Shown: positions 38,317 to 49,795 of the stretch, in pieces
How positions within the stretch are numbered: the stretch's first letter is position 1
Layout of the letters: each line of letters begins with the position of its first letter
Origin: Brachycybe producta
Lineage: Eukaryota > Arthropoda > Diplopoda > Playtdesmida > Andrognathidae
DNA length: 64,000 nt
NCBI GenBank assembly: GCA_036925085.1
Contig: JAUPFP010000124.1
Coordinates: 62,001 to 126,000, forward strand
Direction: 5' to 3'
The notes under the pieces: model-generated
Databases searched by the model: none
What the model was told of the DNA's origin: nothing
Seen by the model: the letters and a program-made list of their open reading frames with translations, nothing else
Translations under genes and position numbers: made by a program

Positions 38317-39959
38317 TCAGTTTCCCACAATCGTTTCTTCTTCTTCCTTCCGAGTTTCCGACATAATCTGCAAAAGCTGTTTTAAATATATCGAGAATCC
38401 GGTTCTTAGAGATTCACCGTCGTCTTCGAGGTTTGTCGGAATAATCTGAACGTTTGACATCGAAGGAGCTTTAATTTAATCGAGAGACGGAGAAACGAAT
38501 TAAAAAATGACGAGGGGCCGCGTCCCATGGCTCCGTTCCCGCGATCGGGAACGATTATAGGCTTACGTGGTTTTGAAACGGGTCTTCTCGAGCCTCCGAG
38601 TTTATTGTGCGAGAAGATTAAACACTGGCTGTCCTTCAGTCCTTTTTGTCGAACGAAATACGAGTAACTTGAACAAACCCGCGAAACAAAATTAATTAAT
38701 TGGGTCATCATATAGGATTTATATGTTATATCTCACTATTTCTCTAGTTCGTTTGCCTGGTCCACACGTTCCGGATTGTAGACGAATATGATGCCGTTGG
38801 AATCGTTCGCTATAGCTGACCAACAGCTCTCGAACCTATGAAGATAAAAAAAGAATTACGCGAATATATACGAATGGAATTAGATGAACTCTTTAAAAGG
38901 GTTTACTTTTGATCTCCGCTCGAGTCCCATAGTTCGATGTCGACTTTGGTTGTCCTGCGCGCCACGTTGAGATTACCGCTCTCAAATTCCACTATCCTGA
39001 AAATGAAACAAATGATTACGAGATAAATACGTATTTTAATGTCCCAAATTCTGGAACCTATTTTATATTAGAAAGCCGTCCACCTGATTACATAAATGTA
39101 AGCAAGAAGTGAGTACTTTCACCACGAGCTAATATATATTTAGTTGAATTATGTTTCATTTTGAGATGTAGCAATGCATACGTGCGTAACGGCTAAACCA
39201 CGCAACTTTCAGGGGCAGCAACGAACTTATTTTGAAAAGAAAATTTTGAAAGCAGTCCCTAAGTAGTTTCTTACTGAAATGCAATAAATAACGAACTACA
39301 ATTAAATATAGTCAATAATCACATTCTGATTTAATAATTAAGTTAATGAAATAGATTCAAAGATCAACTAAATTTAAGCGACGTTATTGTTGCCCCTTGC
39401 ATGTAAGTAAGTGATATTTTGCAATGCACACATGCTATGCTCAAAAACCCGTATAGAAAATGTCAACGTGTATACCGTGGCACCCGGTGAAACGTTCGTC
39501 ACATCACCCCCTTGGACATTTATGTAATGGTCAAAAGGATTTCTTTTAAAATGAAAAAAAAAGAGGATCCAAAAATTGGGACACCAAAATATACGATTTT
39601 TACCCATTTTGGTTCTAGACTCGACGGTTGAGACCACCGCCATCGAGACACATGTAATTATACTAATAATAGAAATGATTTTCACCTGACTCCCTGAGTG
39701 GGTTGATATTCGCCGCTTGACGATTCTGTTGCATCGGCCAAGAAATTACAAAGAACCGTCTTCCCGCTCTTTAGTTTGGAAAGTGAAAAACAAATAATAC
39801 AGGGTGGTTAAAATGTGTTGTAGATATTTCCAGGCACCCTGTATGACTGTTGCCATAGCAACGAACTAAACAAAGAGATAATTTAAGTTACACTTGCAAT
39901 ATTATCAAACAAATAAATACCCTTGTAGGACCTACGACAACTATTTTAACTTTGAACAT
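38317..39959 (-). CDS. IFT22: IFT22/RABL5, intraflagellar transport small GTPase
   Basis: Six exons (39921-39959, 39686-39768, 38907-38996, 38737-38835, 38567-38667, 38317-38468) give 187 residues; human IFT22 has 185. The first exon encodes MFKVKIVVVGPTR, and the P-loop GPTRSGKT is completed across the first splice. Switch II is DSSGDQKFESCW rather than the usual DTAG, as is typical of IFT22, and the guanine-specifying motif is degenerate (SHNK). The C terminus IIPTNLEDDGESLRTGFSIY matches the family. IFT22 is part of the IFT-B complex that carries cargo along cilia. It ends 131 bp from the convergent PDZ gene. The large second intron of this gene holds an inverted-repeat element. Confidence 0.93.
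39039..39584. mobile_element. Inverted-repeat element in IFT22 intron 2
   Basis: TGTCCCAAATTCTGGAACCT at the left matches, inverted, TGTCCCAATTTTTGGATCCT at the right; an inner ATTACATAAATG block occurs in both arms at about 39088 and, inverted, 39520. Flanks further inside also pair loosely (GCAATGCATAC and GCAATGCACAC). Length is about 545 bp. No coding sequence. Confidence 0.6.
39799..39842. repeat. Short palindromic ACAGGGTG repeat
   Basis: ACAGGGTG at 39799 and CACCCTGT at 39835 are perfect inverted complements with 28 bases between. It sits in IFT22 intron 1 next to an X-box. Confidence 0.5.
39849..39862. promoter_or_regulatory. RFX X-box motif in IFT22 intron 1
   Basis: GTTGCCATAGCAAC is a complete two-armed X-box of the form GTNRCC-N-RGYAAC, the binding site of RFX factors that drive ciliary genes in animals. 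It lies about 60 bp after exon 1 of the ciliary gene IFT22 on the minus strand. Confidence 0.6.
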
Positions 39960-40041
39960 CTTCACTAGCTGGAAACGTATTTTACTTCTTGATCAAAACC
40001 ACTTCAAATTGGAAAAACAATGTAAAACAGTAACTAGCAGG

Positions 40042-40055
40042 GTTGCCATTGTTAT
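40042..40055. promoter_or_regulatory. X-box-like half site upstream of IFT22
   Basis: GTTGCCATTGTTAT has one perfect X-box arm and one degenerate arm, about 85 bp upstream of the IFT22 start codon. Its position fits known RFX sites better than the intronic site, but the match is weaker. Confidence 0.35.
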
Positions 40056-40186
40056 TGATGCATTGTGGGTAATAGGGTTTTCAAGGTCAATGAGAAGTTC
40101 AAATGGTAATTTGTACTTTCTTTATTATCGTTTCAAGCAAAGATACAAACAAAATAGGCAAAAATACGAATGTAAGATAAAGTCTC

Positions 40187-43100
40187 TTAAGTTCCTTTCC
40201 GCTTTGGTCGTTTTTTCAACCTGCTCGCAGTTGCTAATTTCTTTTTCATTCGCTTGATTTTAGATTTGGGCGTTTTCGACTTCTTGCTCATCTTCTCCAA
40301 ATCCTTCCTCTTTCTGTCGTCCTTCTTCTGCCTGGGATCGACCACTCTGAAACGGCCCTTGACACCCGGTGGACGTCGAACTCTTTTGCCGACCAGACCC
40401 TTCTTGGACACCACGTAAGCCAGCTCCTTCTTCGGCGTATCTCCAACGCCGGCCTTTTTGTAAATCCTTTTTTTAAACAAAAAGAAACGTTAATTTAAGG
40501 TCGGCTACTGATCGGTGGGGGAAAAAAAAGTTGATCTCAAAGACGGAGAATTACGCTTTAATCTGGTGAGCCTTCTCGTTGTCAGTCATGTCTATCGAGT
40601 CCACGACGGATTTCGCTTTCTTACGAGCCCTTTCCATCTTCTTCATAGACTTGTGCTTCTTTCGAGCTTTTGCTTCAACCACCTTCTTGATGGGTCGAGC
40701 ATTTATTGCTCGCAGTCGCAAACGGTATTCTTCAACCATTTCCTATATGGTGGAACAATGGAAAAACGCAATCGTAATTCAGTTTTTTTTTTTGTATTAT
40801 TTTCCCCCTTTGATCTTTTTCGTTTCTAACCTTCGTAATGGGAAGGTTCAGTTTATTGTGAATCCTCTCTTCTTTAATGAACCAATCCGGAAGGTTGTCG
40901 TCGTTGTTCGTGTTCCTTACATTGAAGAAAGACAAGATTAAACAGAGAAAGGGAGAAGCCAATCTTTCTCATACCTGTTCCAAGCGAGATCCATGATATC
41001 TCTCTTGGTCTTCCCAGTTTTGATCATGAGTCCTCCGAGAGCAAGTCCTTCGGGATCGAGGCTGTACATTTTGCGTTTCTTTGCTGTTTTCCCGATAGAA
41101 AAACAACTGGTGAGATTACGTTTCGAGATATATATTTGGATACATGAAGTGACAACTCGACTGACTGACCGGACATCGTGGCCGGAACGATTTCGAATCC
41201 GTCTTTCTTTGCGTCGTGGATCTCCCGTTTGGTCGGTTTCGACCGTCGTTCGGTACCTCTTTTGTGAAAAACTTCGTTCACATCATAATCACTACCATCT
41301 GAAACATCTGCAACAGTTGCGTTCTTGAGTTGTCGTTTGCGACACAGGACCACAACGAATACGAACCACTGTCGCTGTCAGACTCCTCGTCGCTAGAGTC
41401 CTCCTCTTTTGCATTCTTGTCGTCCATTGTTGTGTCGTCAAGGGCGTTCGACTCTCCGTTGCTCGTTTCTTCAGCATTGATATTTGCTAATTTACTCTTC
41501 TTCTGCAGTAATCTTTTAGCCAGAAGATCGACCTGAAAATCTTCTTCGTCGTCGTTCTCTAATCCTGCAAATGAATCCTGAGGAGAAAAGAAAATCGCAA
41601 ATATGAGGTTATGTCAGTTGATTGGTTAGTTTCGGTAATGGTCGTACTTTCGAGAACCACATGTCCACTTTTTTTTGTGTTTTTTCAGTTGCCGACAGAT
41701 TCTCCAAGTCCATCACTAAGGGGTTCTCTTCACCTGGCATTCCAACAAGTTCGCATCCGCCTCCATTCAATTCGTCGTCATCTTTCAGCTCCATCAAACT
41801 TGAGTGTGGATTAAAGGTAATGTTAACACACGTTCAACCTTAACGTCACATGATAATGACAAACGTTTCAAGGCCTTTAACGTCTTCATCATCCAAATCA
41901 CTGTCGCTCGTTTCATCTTTGTGGCGTAAATCGTCGTCCCAGTCGTCGGGAGCGTGATTCTCTCGATCGAACTTGACGATCTTAAACTTCGGCGCCTTGA
42001 ATCGACGATCTTCGAAATCGGCCATTACGTCATCTATGGAGCTCACAACGTTCTCCTCGACAGTCTCTAGTTGTTTCTTGTCGTGAATCGTTCGCAATCC
42101 AAACAATAAAACGTCTTGCTCGATAACGGGCTCATCGTTCGGAAGAACCATCTTCAGGTTCATCTTGTCACGAAGCTTTCTGCGGTCTTTCAACACTTTC
42201 TTCTTCTTGCTACAATCGATAATAAATTTTGTTGTTTTAAATTCCGGTCTTAAAACGTAAATAATGACTAAAATTAAGAGTTTAACTTTACAGTTTCACT
42301 TTTTTTGCTTCCTCCAGTTTCATATCTATTATTTCCTTCTCGATCTTTGCATCTTCGTCTTCCATTTCACTTTCGGCTTCTTTGATTATTTCGGCTCTGA
42401 ATTAAAATGCAAAACGACACGATAAATAGCCTCGAAATAGCGCAAAAAGCCCTTGCGGACGTCACGAAAGGGACAAACTCACTCCTTCACGTTTAAATTT
42501 AAACTATCGCGTAATCGTTTGCGCCAAGCTAACAGAAGTTTCAACTCTTTTCTTCCCAGAACTTTGATATCTTTGCAGCATTCTTTAACTTCTGCAGTCG
42601 TTAACAAGTGATTTGCAATCTCGTCGTCGTCAAAAACCAACTAGAAACGAAACGTATTCTCTTCCATTAAACATCTGCCGTAAAAAAAAGTAACTTTCCA
42701 TCACACTAGCCTCGTTGCAATCGTTCAGAAGTTCGATGTGAGTCCCTTTCCTCACAAATTCAGAGACGTTGACCGGATGAAAGAGTGTGTAATCACCCGT
42801 TCGATAACCAAGGGCCTTTTGTTTTTTCTTCTTCTCCGGATGAGCGAGGTCCAGTTTCGCCGTTGGATCCTCCGTTTCGAAATCGGCGAACGCATACTTT
42901 GGATCCAGGAACTTGGAATCGATCCTGTCCGGAGCCAAATAATTCTGGCATACCACGAATATTTCGGCCGATTCTGCCCTCGATGCCTGTGGCTTAGTCG
43001 CAAAAACCTAAGCAAAATATAACAAAGAAGTCAATCTCCACCTTTCTCTCGTTCTGCTTTTACGGTTACCTTTTTGAACAGCTGCTTGAACACCCAGAGC

Positions 43101-43878
43101 AGAGAATTGTAGTCCTTCGATCGGAAAATCTTTGTAATGAACCATCCTCCCTTATTCAGAAATTCGGTAGCCAACTTAAGAGCGCTCAGCGTCAGTTGAG
43201 CTACAAACAAACAAAAACAAAAATTATGTTAAGAAATACAGGGGGATGACTAAAGAGGAGTTACGATGCCTTGAAGGAAAGCGTCCTGGGTCCAGTTCTG
43301 GCCGACATTTGGAGCTCCGTCATTTAACATCACATCCACTTTCCATGTCTGAAGTTCCTTCTTCAAAAGCTGCATAAGAGAGAGATTGTTACAAAAATAG
43401 ACGTCCGAAACAAAGAATTACCATCGACTCACCTGTCGGCATCTGTCCGATGTGATATCCTCTTGGATCGTAATGACATTGTGAATCGGTCTGATCGGAA
43501 CCAAGTCGACACCTGTAAGAAATAGAACAGGTAAGCGAGCGACAGGAAAACGAAAATGACGGTGTGACCACAACCGTCGTCACTGGTTTTTACCGATGAT
43601 TACACTGGACACGGGCATGTGTTTCACTGCGACCTGAAGCCATCCTCCTGGAGCAGCACAAAGATCAACACACACCCTCGATTTCTGCAGGAATTCGTGT
43701 TTCCTGTTCAGCTGGAGTAACTTGAAGGCGGCACGTGAACGGTAACCTTTTAGAAAGAGAGATCGATAAGAGTGAGCCTTGCGTAGATTAATTATAAGGT
43801 TAATTATTTACCTGTCTCTTTGGCCAAGTGATAGAACCTGTCCTTCCGCTGTTTTCCAATTTTAGTCTTCTTTCCCAT
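40187..43878 (-). CDS. FTSJ3: FTSJ3/SPB1, pre-rRNA 2'-O-methyltransferase
   Basis: Sixteen exons give about 872 residues (human 847). The N-terminal FtsJ/RrmJ domain starts [20 protein letters not shown]. It carries the SAM-binding [15 protein letters not shown] and the K-D-K-E catalytic residues: the Lys of [11 protein letters not shown], the Asp of LNDGAPNVG, the Lys of [11 protein letters not shown] and the Glu of SAEIFVV. A middle region with [20 protein letters not shown] and acidic stretches follows, then the Spb1 C-terminal domain with [35 protein letters not shown] and [20 protein letters not shown]. The enzyme acts in nucleolar 60S assembly. Exons 1-6 are 43812-43878, 43594-43746, 43433-43512, 43270-43369, 43070-43200 and 42705-43007. 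The intron after exon 4 appears to use a GC donor. Confidence 0.95.
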
Positions 43879-43962
43879 CTTCTTAACGAATCATTATCGG
43901 CAGAAAAATATACAGAGAGTGAGAAGCGTGCCAACTACCGAACACGTGTCGTGGATCGGACC

Positions 43963-44633
43963 CAGTGTTGCCGAGTACTAATAAAAAACATAGACTATAA
44001 TCAACTTTGCTATAATCAAGGGAGACTGGTGAATCTCGATGAATCTTGATGAATTTTTATGAATCTGTTAATCTGAGTGAATTTTTGTAAATTTCAATGA
44101 GTCTTGGGGGGTTAGTGAATCTCGGAAAATCTTAGTGAATCTATGAATCTCGTACATGATTTGTTTTTATGTCGTCTCCCTTGGCAATAATAAACGAGTA
44201 TTCACTGTATTTTATCTTACGTATCTTACGTTTTTATTTACTGCCAATTCGAAATGGAGCTTTTTGAGAAAATTAAGTAAAATCGCGTTTAATTTCGTAA
44301 CAAAATTTATAAATTCAATAATTATTAAATCACAGCGGCGCCGTGTTTAAATAGGCCGCCGCCGTTTAGTTCTACCTTAGACTGAAAGTTCAACGGCGCA
44401 AGAAAAATTCAACTTTCTTTTTTCCAGCCGTGATTTGATTACGAGTTTAGTGGAACCAATATATTTGACATAAGTTTAGTTTCAATCTAAAAATTTATTA
44501 TTACTGTTCAAAATGTGTGTGCAGGTAAATCAAACAATAATAAAAGGATATAGTCGGCGGTTGTTAGTCGCCGATGTTCAAAAAAAAAAAAAAAAGGCTG
44601 CCGCCGTTTTAAAAATGTTGCTCGGCAACACTG
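43963..44633. mobile_element. Inverted-repeat element between FTSJ3 and EIF3C
   Basis: The ends CAGTGTTGCCGAGTA (43963) and, on the minus strand, CAGTGTTGCCGAGCA (44633) match at 14 of 15 bases. A CAGTGTTGCC start resembles non-autonomous hAT-like elements. Inside lie a degenerate GTGAATCT-type tandem repeat (about 44030-44150) and two GCCGCCGCCGTTTA-like blocks (near 44353 and 44600). It occupies most of the divergent promoter interval. No flanking target duplication was evident. Confidence 0.65.
44030..44150. repeat. Degenerate GTGAATCTTGAT minisatellite
   Basis: About ten imperfect units such as GGTGAATCTCGAT, GAATCTTGATG, GAATCTGTTAATC and GTGAATCTATGAATC follow each other. It lies within the inverted-repeat element. 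Confidence 0.6.
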
Positions 44634-44857
44634 TCTTGGTACTTCCGCATTGATTTCCTGTTTGCGGTTGGCGTGATTTATTTTTTGACCATATTGCGAT
44701 CAATTTCTTGAAGATTATTTTCTTTTTTACTCGATTGTGTTGGTAATTTGACAATTATTTTGTTTCTGTTTCTTTATTGAGTATGATTCCTATGTAAACA
44801 ACGTGAATTTATGACTTAGTTGTTTATTTTGTTTTGTTTTTGCCGGGAGGTTCAAGA

Positions 44858-47800
44858 ATGAGTCGTTTCTTTGCAACTGTTTCCGATTCGGAAAGTGATT
44901 CCGAGTCGAGCGAGGAGGAGTTGCTACAACCCAGGCCAGGAATTGGAACAGGGTTAATATCTAAGCCAACAACCTTTCGTTTTATTCGTGGCTTTTAATG
45001 TATTTGATAATTTTTTCGCGTTTTTCAGTGCGTTTCAGTTCAGTGACGATGAAGAAGAAACGAAACGCGTCGTTCGCAGCTCGAAAGAAAAGAGGTTTCG
45101 TTTTCTTTCTATCCTTTTTTTTTTTTAAGAAAAGACTGTATATTGTGTTTCGTTCGTTTTCAGATATGAAGAGCTTACAAATTTGATTAAGCAGATACGA
45201 AATCACAAGAAGAACAAAGACATGAGCAAAATGCTTTCTTGTTGGTTCTTTTTTCTTCTTTTCCGTTTTCTTGTTGTCGTTTTTGAAAACTGTTTCTTTT
45301 TCCTCTGTTGTAGGTTTCGAAGATTTGGGGAGAGCATTCTCTAAGGCAAAATTGGTCATTGATAATCAGGACGGTGGAGTTATTCCCACCTTTTACATTC
45401 GTTGTTTGGTCGAAATGGACGATTTTATCGTCGAGGTTTGTCTTTTTTTCGATTATCGGACGATTGAAACAGTGGTTTTGAGATTATTTTGTTTGCTTTT
45501 AGCTTTGGGAAGATCGTGTTGGTCGTAAGAGCATGTCCAAGAATAACTCCAGAGCACTGTCTACTTTCAGACAGAAATTGAGAAAGTATAACAGTGATTT
45601 CTTAGACGAGATTCAGGCTTATCGTGATGTAATCACCTACTTTTTGCCGTTTTATTTCTTTCGTTTAAGTCTCATTTTTACGCGTTTCTAGAACCCTCAA
45701 GTTGAAGATCCACAGGACGAAGATGATCGCAGTTAGTTTTATTAAACTCTTGACTGGAAAGATCGGCGTTTTTTTTATCGATGAATCTTTCTTTTTGTCA
45801 GGTTCCGATTCGAGTGACGACGACGATGAAAATGAAAATGATTTCAAGGCCGCGAGTTTCAAAAAGGTTTCGATTTCCGAACCAAAAACTAAATTTGCGA
45901 AGCAAGATGTGGTGAGACTTTCTACTCGACACATTTGTTTGCTATTTAAGAATCTTCTAAGACCGTCCCCTGTTTTTGAACTAAGGATTCCGATGACTCG
46001 TACTGGGGTTCTAGTTCCGACGAAGGAAGTAGTTCGAGTGACGACGAGAAATATGGCGGAAATTTAGCTGCAAAATTTTTGAAGAAGTGAGGCTTCGGAT
46101 ACGATTTTTTGGTTGTCTTGTGAAGTTTTTCTTTTCTGACAATTAAATATCGTTTAGATCTTCGGAGAAAGATTCCGAGAAACCCGGAGAAAAGAAGAAG
46201 AAGGAAAAGAAAGAGAAACGAGAGAGGAGAAAGGATGACGACGACGGTGAATGGACCGAAGTTAGAGACGGTTTCAGGCTGTTAGTGGTAAGAAAGTTTT
46301 TCTTTTTGGAACGATTCAGTGTTGGGACAAATCACTTCACTTAATTAGATTAGTGAAAATTAGTTACAATTAACTTAGTAAACTTCTTCCCAACACTGGA
46401 TTTTTTTACATTTGTAATAAAAATAACTTTAGAAAAATGAATCTTAACCGAGCAGAAACCGAAGATGTTTGCAAAGGACGCCGAGATCAATCACGTGCTC
46501 GTCGTCAAGAAGTTGAACGAGATTTTGGCCGCTCGAGGCAAGAAGGGAACGGATCGTAGCGAACAGATTGCAATGCTTCAGGAGTTGTATAACATTGCCG
46601 ATTCGCACAATCTGGGACCCGCGATCAGCGTCAAAATCATGTTCGCCATCGTGGCTGCCATTTACGATTATAATCCGAACATTGCAACTTGCATGAGGAA
46701 CGAGATGTGGACCATGTGTCTAGAAAATATTCTCAGTTTGCTCAAAAAACTGACTGCGAATCCGGACTTGATGATCGGAGAACAAATTCAAGAGGATTCG
46801 GAGAGTTTGGCCGAGTCTCCTTACCGTGTTCGTGGATGCATGTTGACCGTTGCGGAAAGACTGGACGAGGAGTTTACAAAGATGCTTCAAGGTTGCGATG
46901 CCCACAGTCCAGAATACGTGGAGAGGTCTGCAGCAAAACTAACTCGAGAGCCTAGAAACACTCCCGAAAGTTGCACGTGCGATGAGGCGTGGCAAACTTA
47001 CTTGAAAACACATTACATAATGAAAAAAGGATCCTTTAATGTGTGTTGAGTAAATTAGCATAATTAAAAATGGTATAAAACGAAGAAAACCTTTAAATAT
47101 TGCAACTAAAAAACCTTAAAGATTGGCCAGGACATTCAAGAAGCGATTGCAATTTCAAATATATTTCAAACGAAGTTTGAAGACAAGATTTGCTGTTATA
47201 ATCGAGACCAGATTTTTGGAAATGTCGAATTTCATTTTATTGTGCCTATGGTGCCGTTCTGCTTGTGCACGTGCTCGAGAGTGTCTAGACTCTTAATCGA
47301 GTCGCATCGAGAAAGATATTGCATTTTTAAAATTTACATATTTTAGATTGAAGGATGAGACGACAGTCTTCTCGATAATCGAACAGCTTCAAGATTATCT
47401 CTCGACCCGTGGTAACTCTGGAGAACTTTGTCGCATTTATCTACGTCGTATCGAACATGTTTACTATAAGGCAACTGTCGTCTATCTCGTTTTTTATTTT
47501 GTTTTGTACAATTCTTAATTGTTGTTGTTGTTGTTCTTTCAGTTCGATGCCACTATTTTCGAGCCAAAGGATGAAACGAAGAAGAAGGAAGAAGGAGAAA
47601 ACAGCATCGAGTTGATGGACCGACTTTGCAAGTTCATCTACTCGAAGGACAACACGGACCGCATTCGAACGCGTGCGATGCTATGCCATATCTATCACCA
47701 CGCGCTCCACAACAACTGGTACCAGGCGCGCGATCTGATGCTAATGTCTCATCTACAGGACACGATTCATCATTCGGACGTCCCTACACAGGTTTCCATG

Positions 47801-49607
47801 ACTCACATTTCGTCAACCGGGTCGTGCGTCACTTTAATCTTTCTCTCTTTCTTAGATTTTGTACAACAGAACGATGGTTCAGGTGGGTCTTTGCGCATTC
47901 AGACACGGAAACATCAAAGACGCTCACAATGCTCTTCTCGACATTCAATCCGGAGGACGGGCGAAAGAACTCTTGGCTCAGGTTTAACGGAGGCGATGAT
48001 AACGGAATCGGTCCGCTTTCTTTATTTCTTATGTGTGTTTTCCAATTGTTTTTTAGGGTCTTCTGTTGCAACGTCAACACGAACGTAGTTCCGAACAGGA
48101 GAAGATTGAAAAGAGACGTCAGATGCCTTTTCACATGCACATCAATCTGGAACTTCTAGAGTGTGTTTATCTCGTCTCGGCGATGCTGATGGAGATACCG
48201 TACATGGCAGGTGCGTCCTATCGAAACAAATCAAACGATAAGAAGCGCATTTTTTCCCTTCCTTTCTTTCCCCCTTTGTAGCGCACGAATTCGATACTCG
48301 TCGTCGTATCATCAGCAAAAACTTCAATCATCAGTTGAAAATCAGTGATCGCCAGCCTCTTGTTGGTCTGTCTTGAAGTTAACATGATTAGTTAGTTAAG
48401 TTAATGGTGTTTAATTCGGTGATTTAAGGTCCGCCCGAGAGTATGAGAGAGCACGTGGTTGCGGCTGCGAAAGCGATGAGGAATGGCAATTGGGACGCTT
48501 GTCAGAATTTCATCGTCAATGATAAGATGAATGCAAAGGTTTTCAGTTGTTTGAGTTTTGTGTGTTTATGGAGTTCAACGTTAAATTGTATGGTGGTTGT
48601 TGGTTAGGTCTGGGATCTGTTTCATCAAGCGGACAAAGTGAGAGCCATGTTGACTAGAAAGATCCAAGAAGAAACCCTTCGAACGTATCTTTTCACGTAC
48701 AGCAGCGTCTATGACTCGATCAGTATGGAGACGTTGTCCGAAATGTTTAAACTTGATAGACCGATCGTCTATGGAATTATAAGCAAGATGATCATCAACG
48801 AAGAACTGATGGTGAATCTCAGCAGTTTGACTTCCTAAGTTGTATTATTAATTTTCGATCTCTTGAATATTCTGTATTTGAGAAAAAACAGTATAGAGAA
48901 ATTGAAAGTGTGCTAAAAACTAGAAGAGTAGCTGGATCACTAAATCATATTTTTTTATGTTGATATCTTTCAAAATAAACTTTTTAAGAACAAAAAATTA
49001 AAAAAATATCGTCCGCTTTAAAATTGGGCTGTTTTTTTAGTTGACATGAAAAGTTCTTTTTAAAAGATATCCAACACGAAAGTAGCCGTCTAATTTTCAT
49101 AATATGCAGGCTTTTCTTCATTTTAGACCCCAAAACCCCTTAAAAGAATGATAAATTTTGACAAGTTCTTTTTTTTCAAAGGTCTCGCTGGACGAACCGA
49201 CACAAACTGTCGTGATGCATCGAACGGAACCGACCCGCCTCCAATCTCTTGCTCTTCAGCTTGCAGATAAACTGGGAACGCTTGTCGAGAACAACGAACG
49301 TGTGTTTGAGATGAAGCAAGGTTCCTTCTTCAATCGCGGTCAGCAACACAAAACATCTTCTCGTTTAATTCAAAACGTGAACGTTTCATAGTTTAAAACG
49401 GAAATTATTTTGATCGCATTACAGGACAAGGTTATCAGCGACAAGGTGGTTACAATCGTAACCAAGGAGGAGGTCAAGATTGGTCCAATAAGTGGGGTGA
49501 GTACGATAGACGACTACCACCTTTCATGTTCGTTCATTCAACGTCGGCATCCATTTTTTGTTTTATCTGTAGGTCGCAGGGGGCAACAGCGTCAATATAA
49601 CAACTAA
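44858..49607 (+). CDS. EIF3C: Translation initiation factor eIF3 subunit c
   Basis: Twenty exons give about 883 residues (human about 913). The start [20 protein letters not shown], the acidic/lysine linker and [20 protein letters not shown] are typical. The core includes [38 protein letters not shown] and [20 protein letters not shown]. The PCI domain follows with [20 protein letters not shown] and MIINEELM, then the RGG-like tail [15 protein letters not shown] and [11 protein letters not shown]. eIF3c is a scaffold of eIF3 and binds eIF1 and eIF5. Exons 44858-44952, 45029-45094, 45164-45240, 45314-45435, 45503-45628, 45692-45731, 45802-45911, 45986-46086, 46158-46287, 46456-46925, 47347-47470, 47543-47791, 47856-47981, 48057-48210, 48282-48365, 48429-48538, 48608-48811, 49182-49338, 49425-49496, 49573-49607. 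The intron after 47470 may have a GC donor. Confidence 0.95.
46317..46398. mobile_element. 82-bp mini inverted-repeat element in EIF3C intron 9
   Basis: CAGTGTTGGGA at 46317 and TCCCAACACTG at 46388 are perfect inverted complements. The interior ACTTCACTTAATTAGATTAG pairs partly with CAATTAACTTAGTAAACTTC. The CAGTGTTG start recalls the larger element at 43963, which may be a relative. Confidence 0.65.
46926..47346 (+). other. EIF3C intron 10
   Basis: A 421-bp intron, larger than its neighbours. An open frame continues about 120 bases past the donor into non-homologous sequence. No family A copy is visible; the extra length may be an unrecognised insert. Confidence 0.5.
48870..49125. mobile_element. 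Family A element, copy 18, in EIF3C intron 17
   Basis: GAAATTGAAAGTGTGCTAAA and ACTAGAAGAGTAGCTGGATC on the left; centre ATCGTCCGCTTTAAAATTGG; right arm AAAGATATCCAACACGAAAG. The outer right arm is eroded. Confidence 0.6.
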
Positions 49608-49795
49608 TCGTAGACGGGTAACAGGTTGATCATCAAAAAATCGTAACGAAGTTGAAACCCGTTTCGTCTTTTTACATTTCAATTGGTTGCTCGATTGAAT
49701 AATATGATATAATAAATATGAGACGTGTTCAATGTATAATCATTTTTATTGTTCCAAAAGTCGAGTTAATTCGTTCCTACTCAAAGGAATATAAA

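Noticed and set aside
46689-46955. Alternative frame inside EIF3C exon 10
   Set aside because: Shadow of the conserved eIF3c frame.
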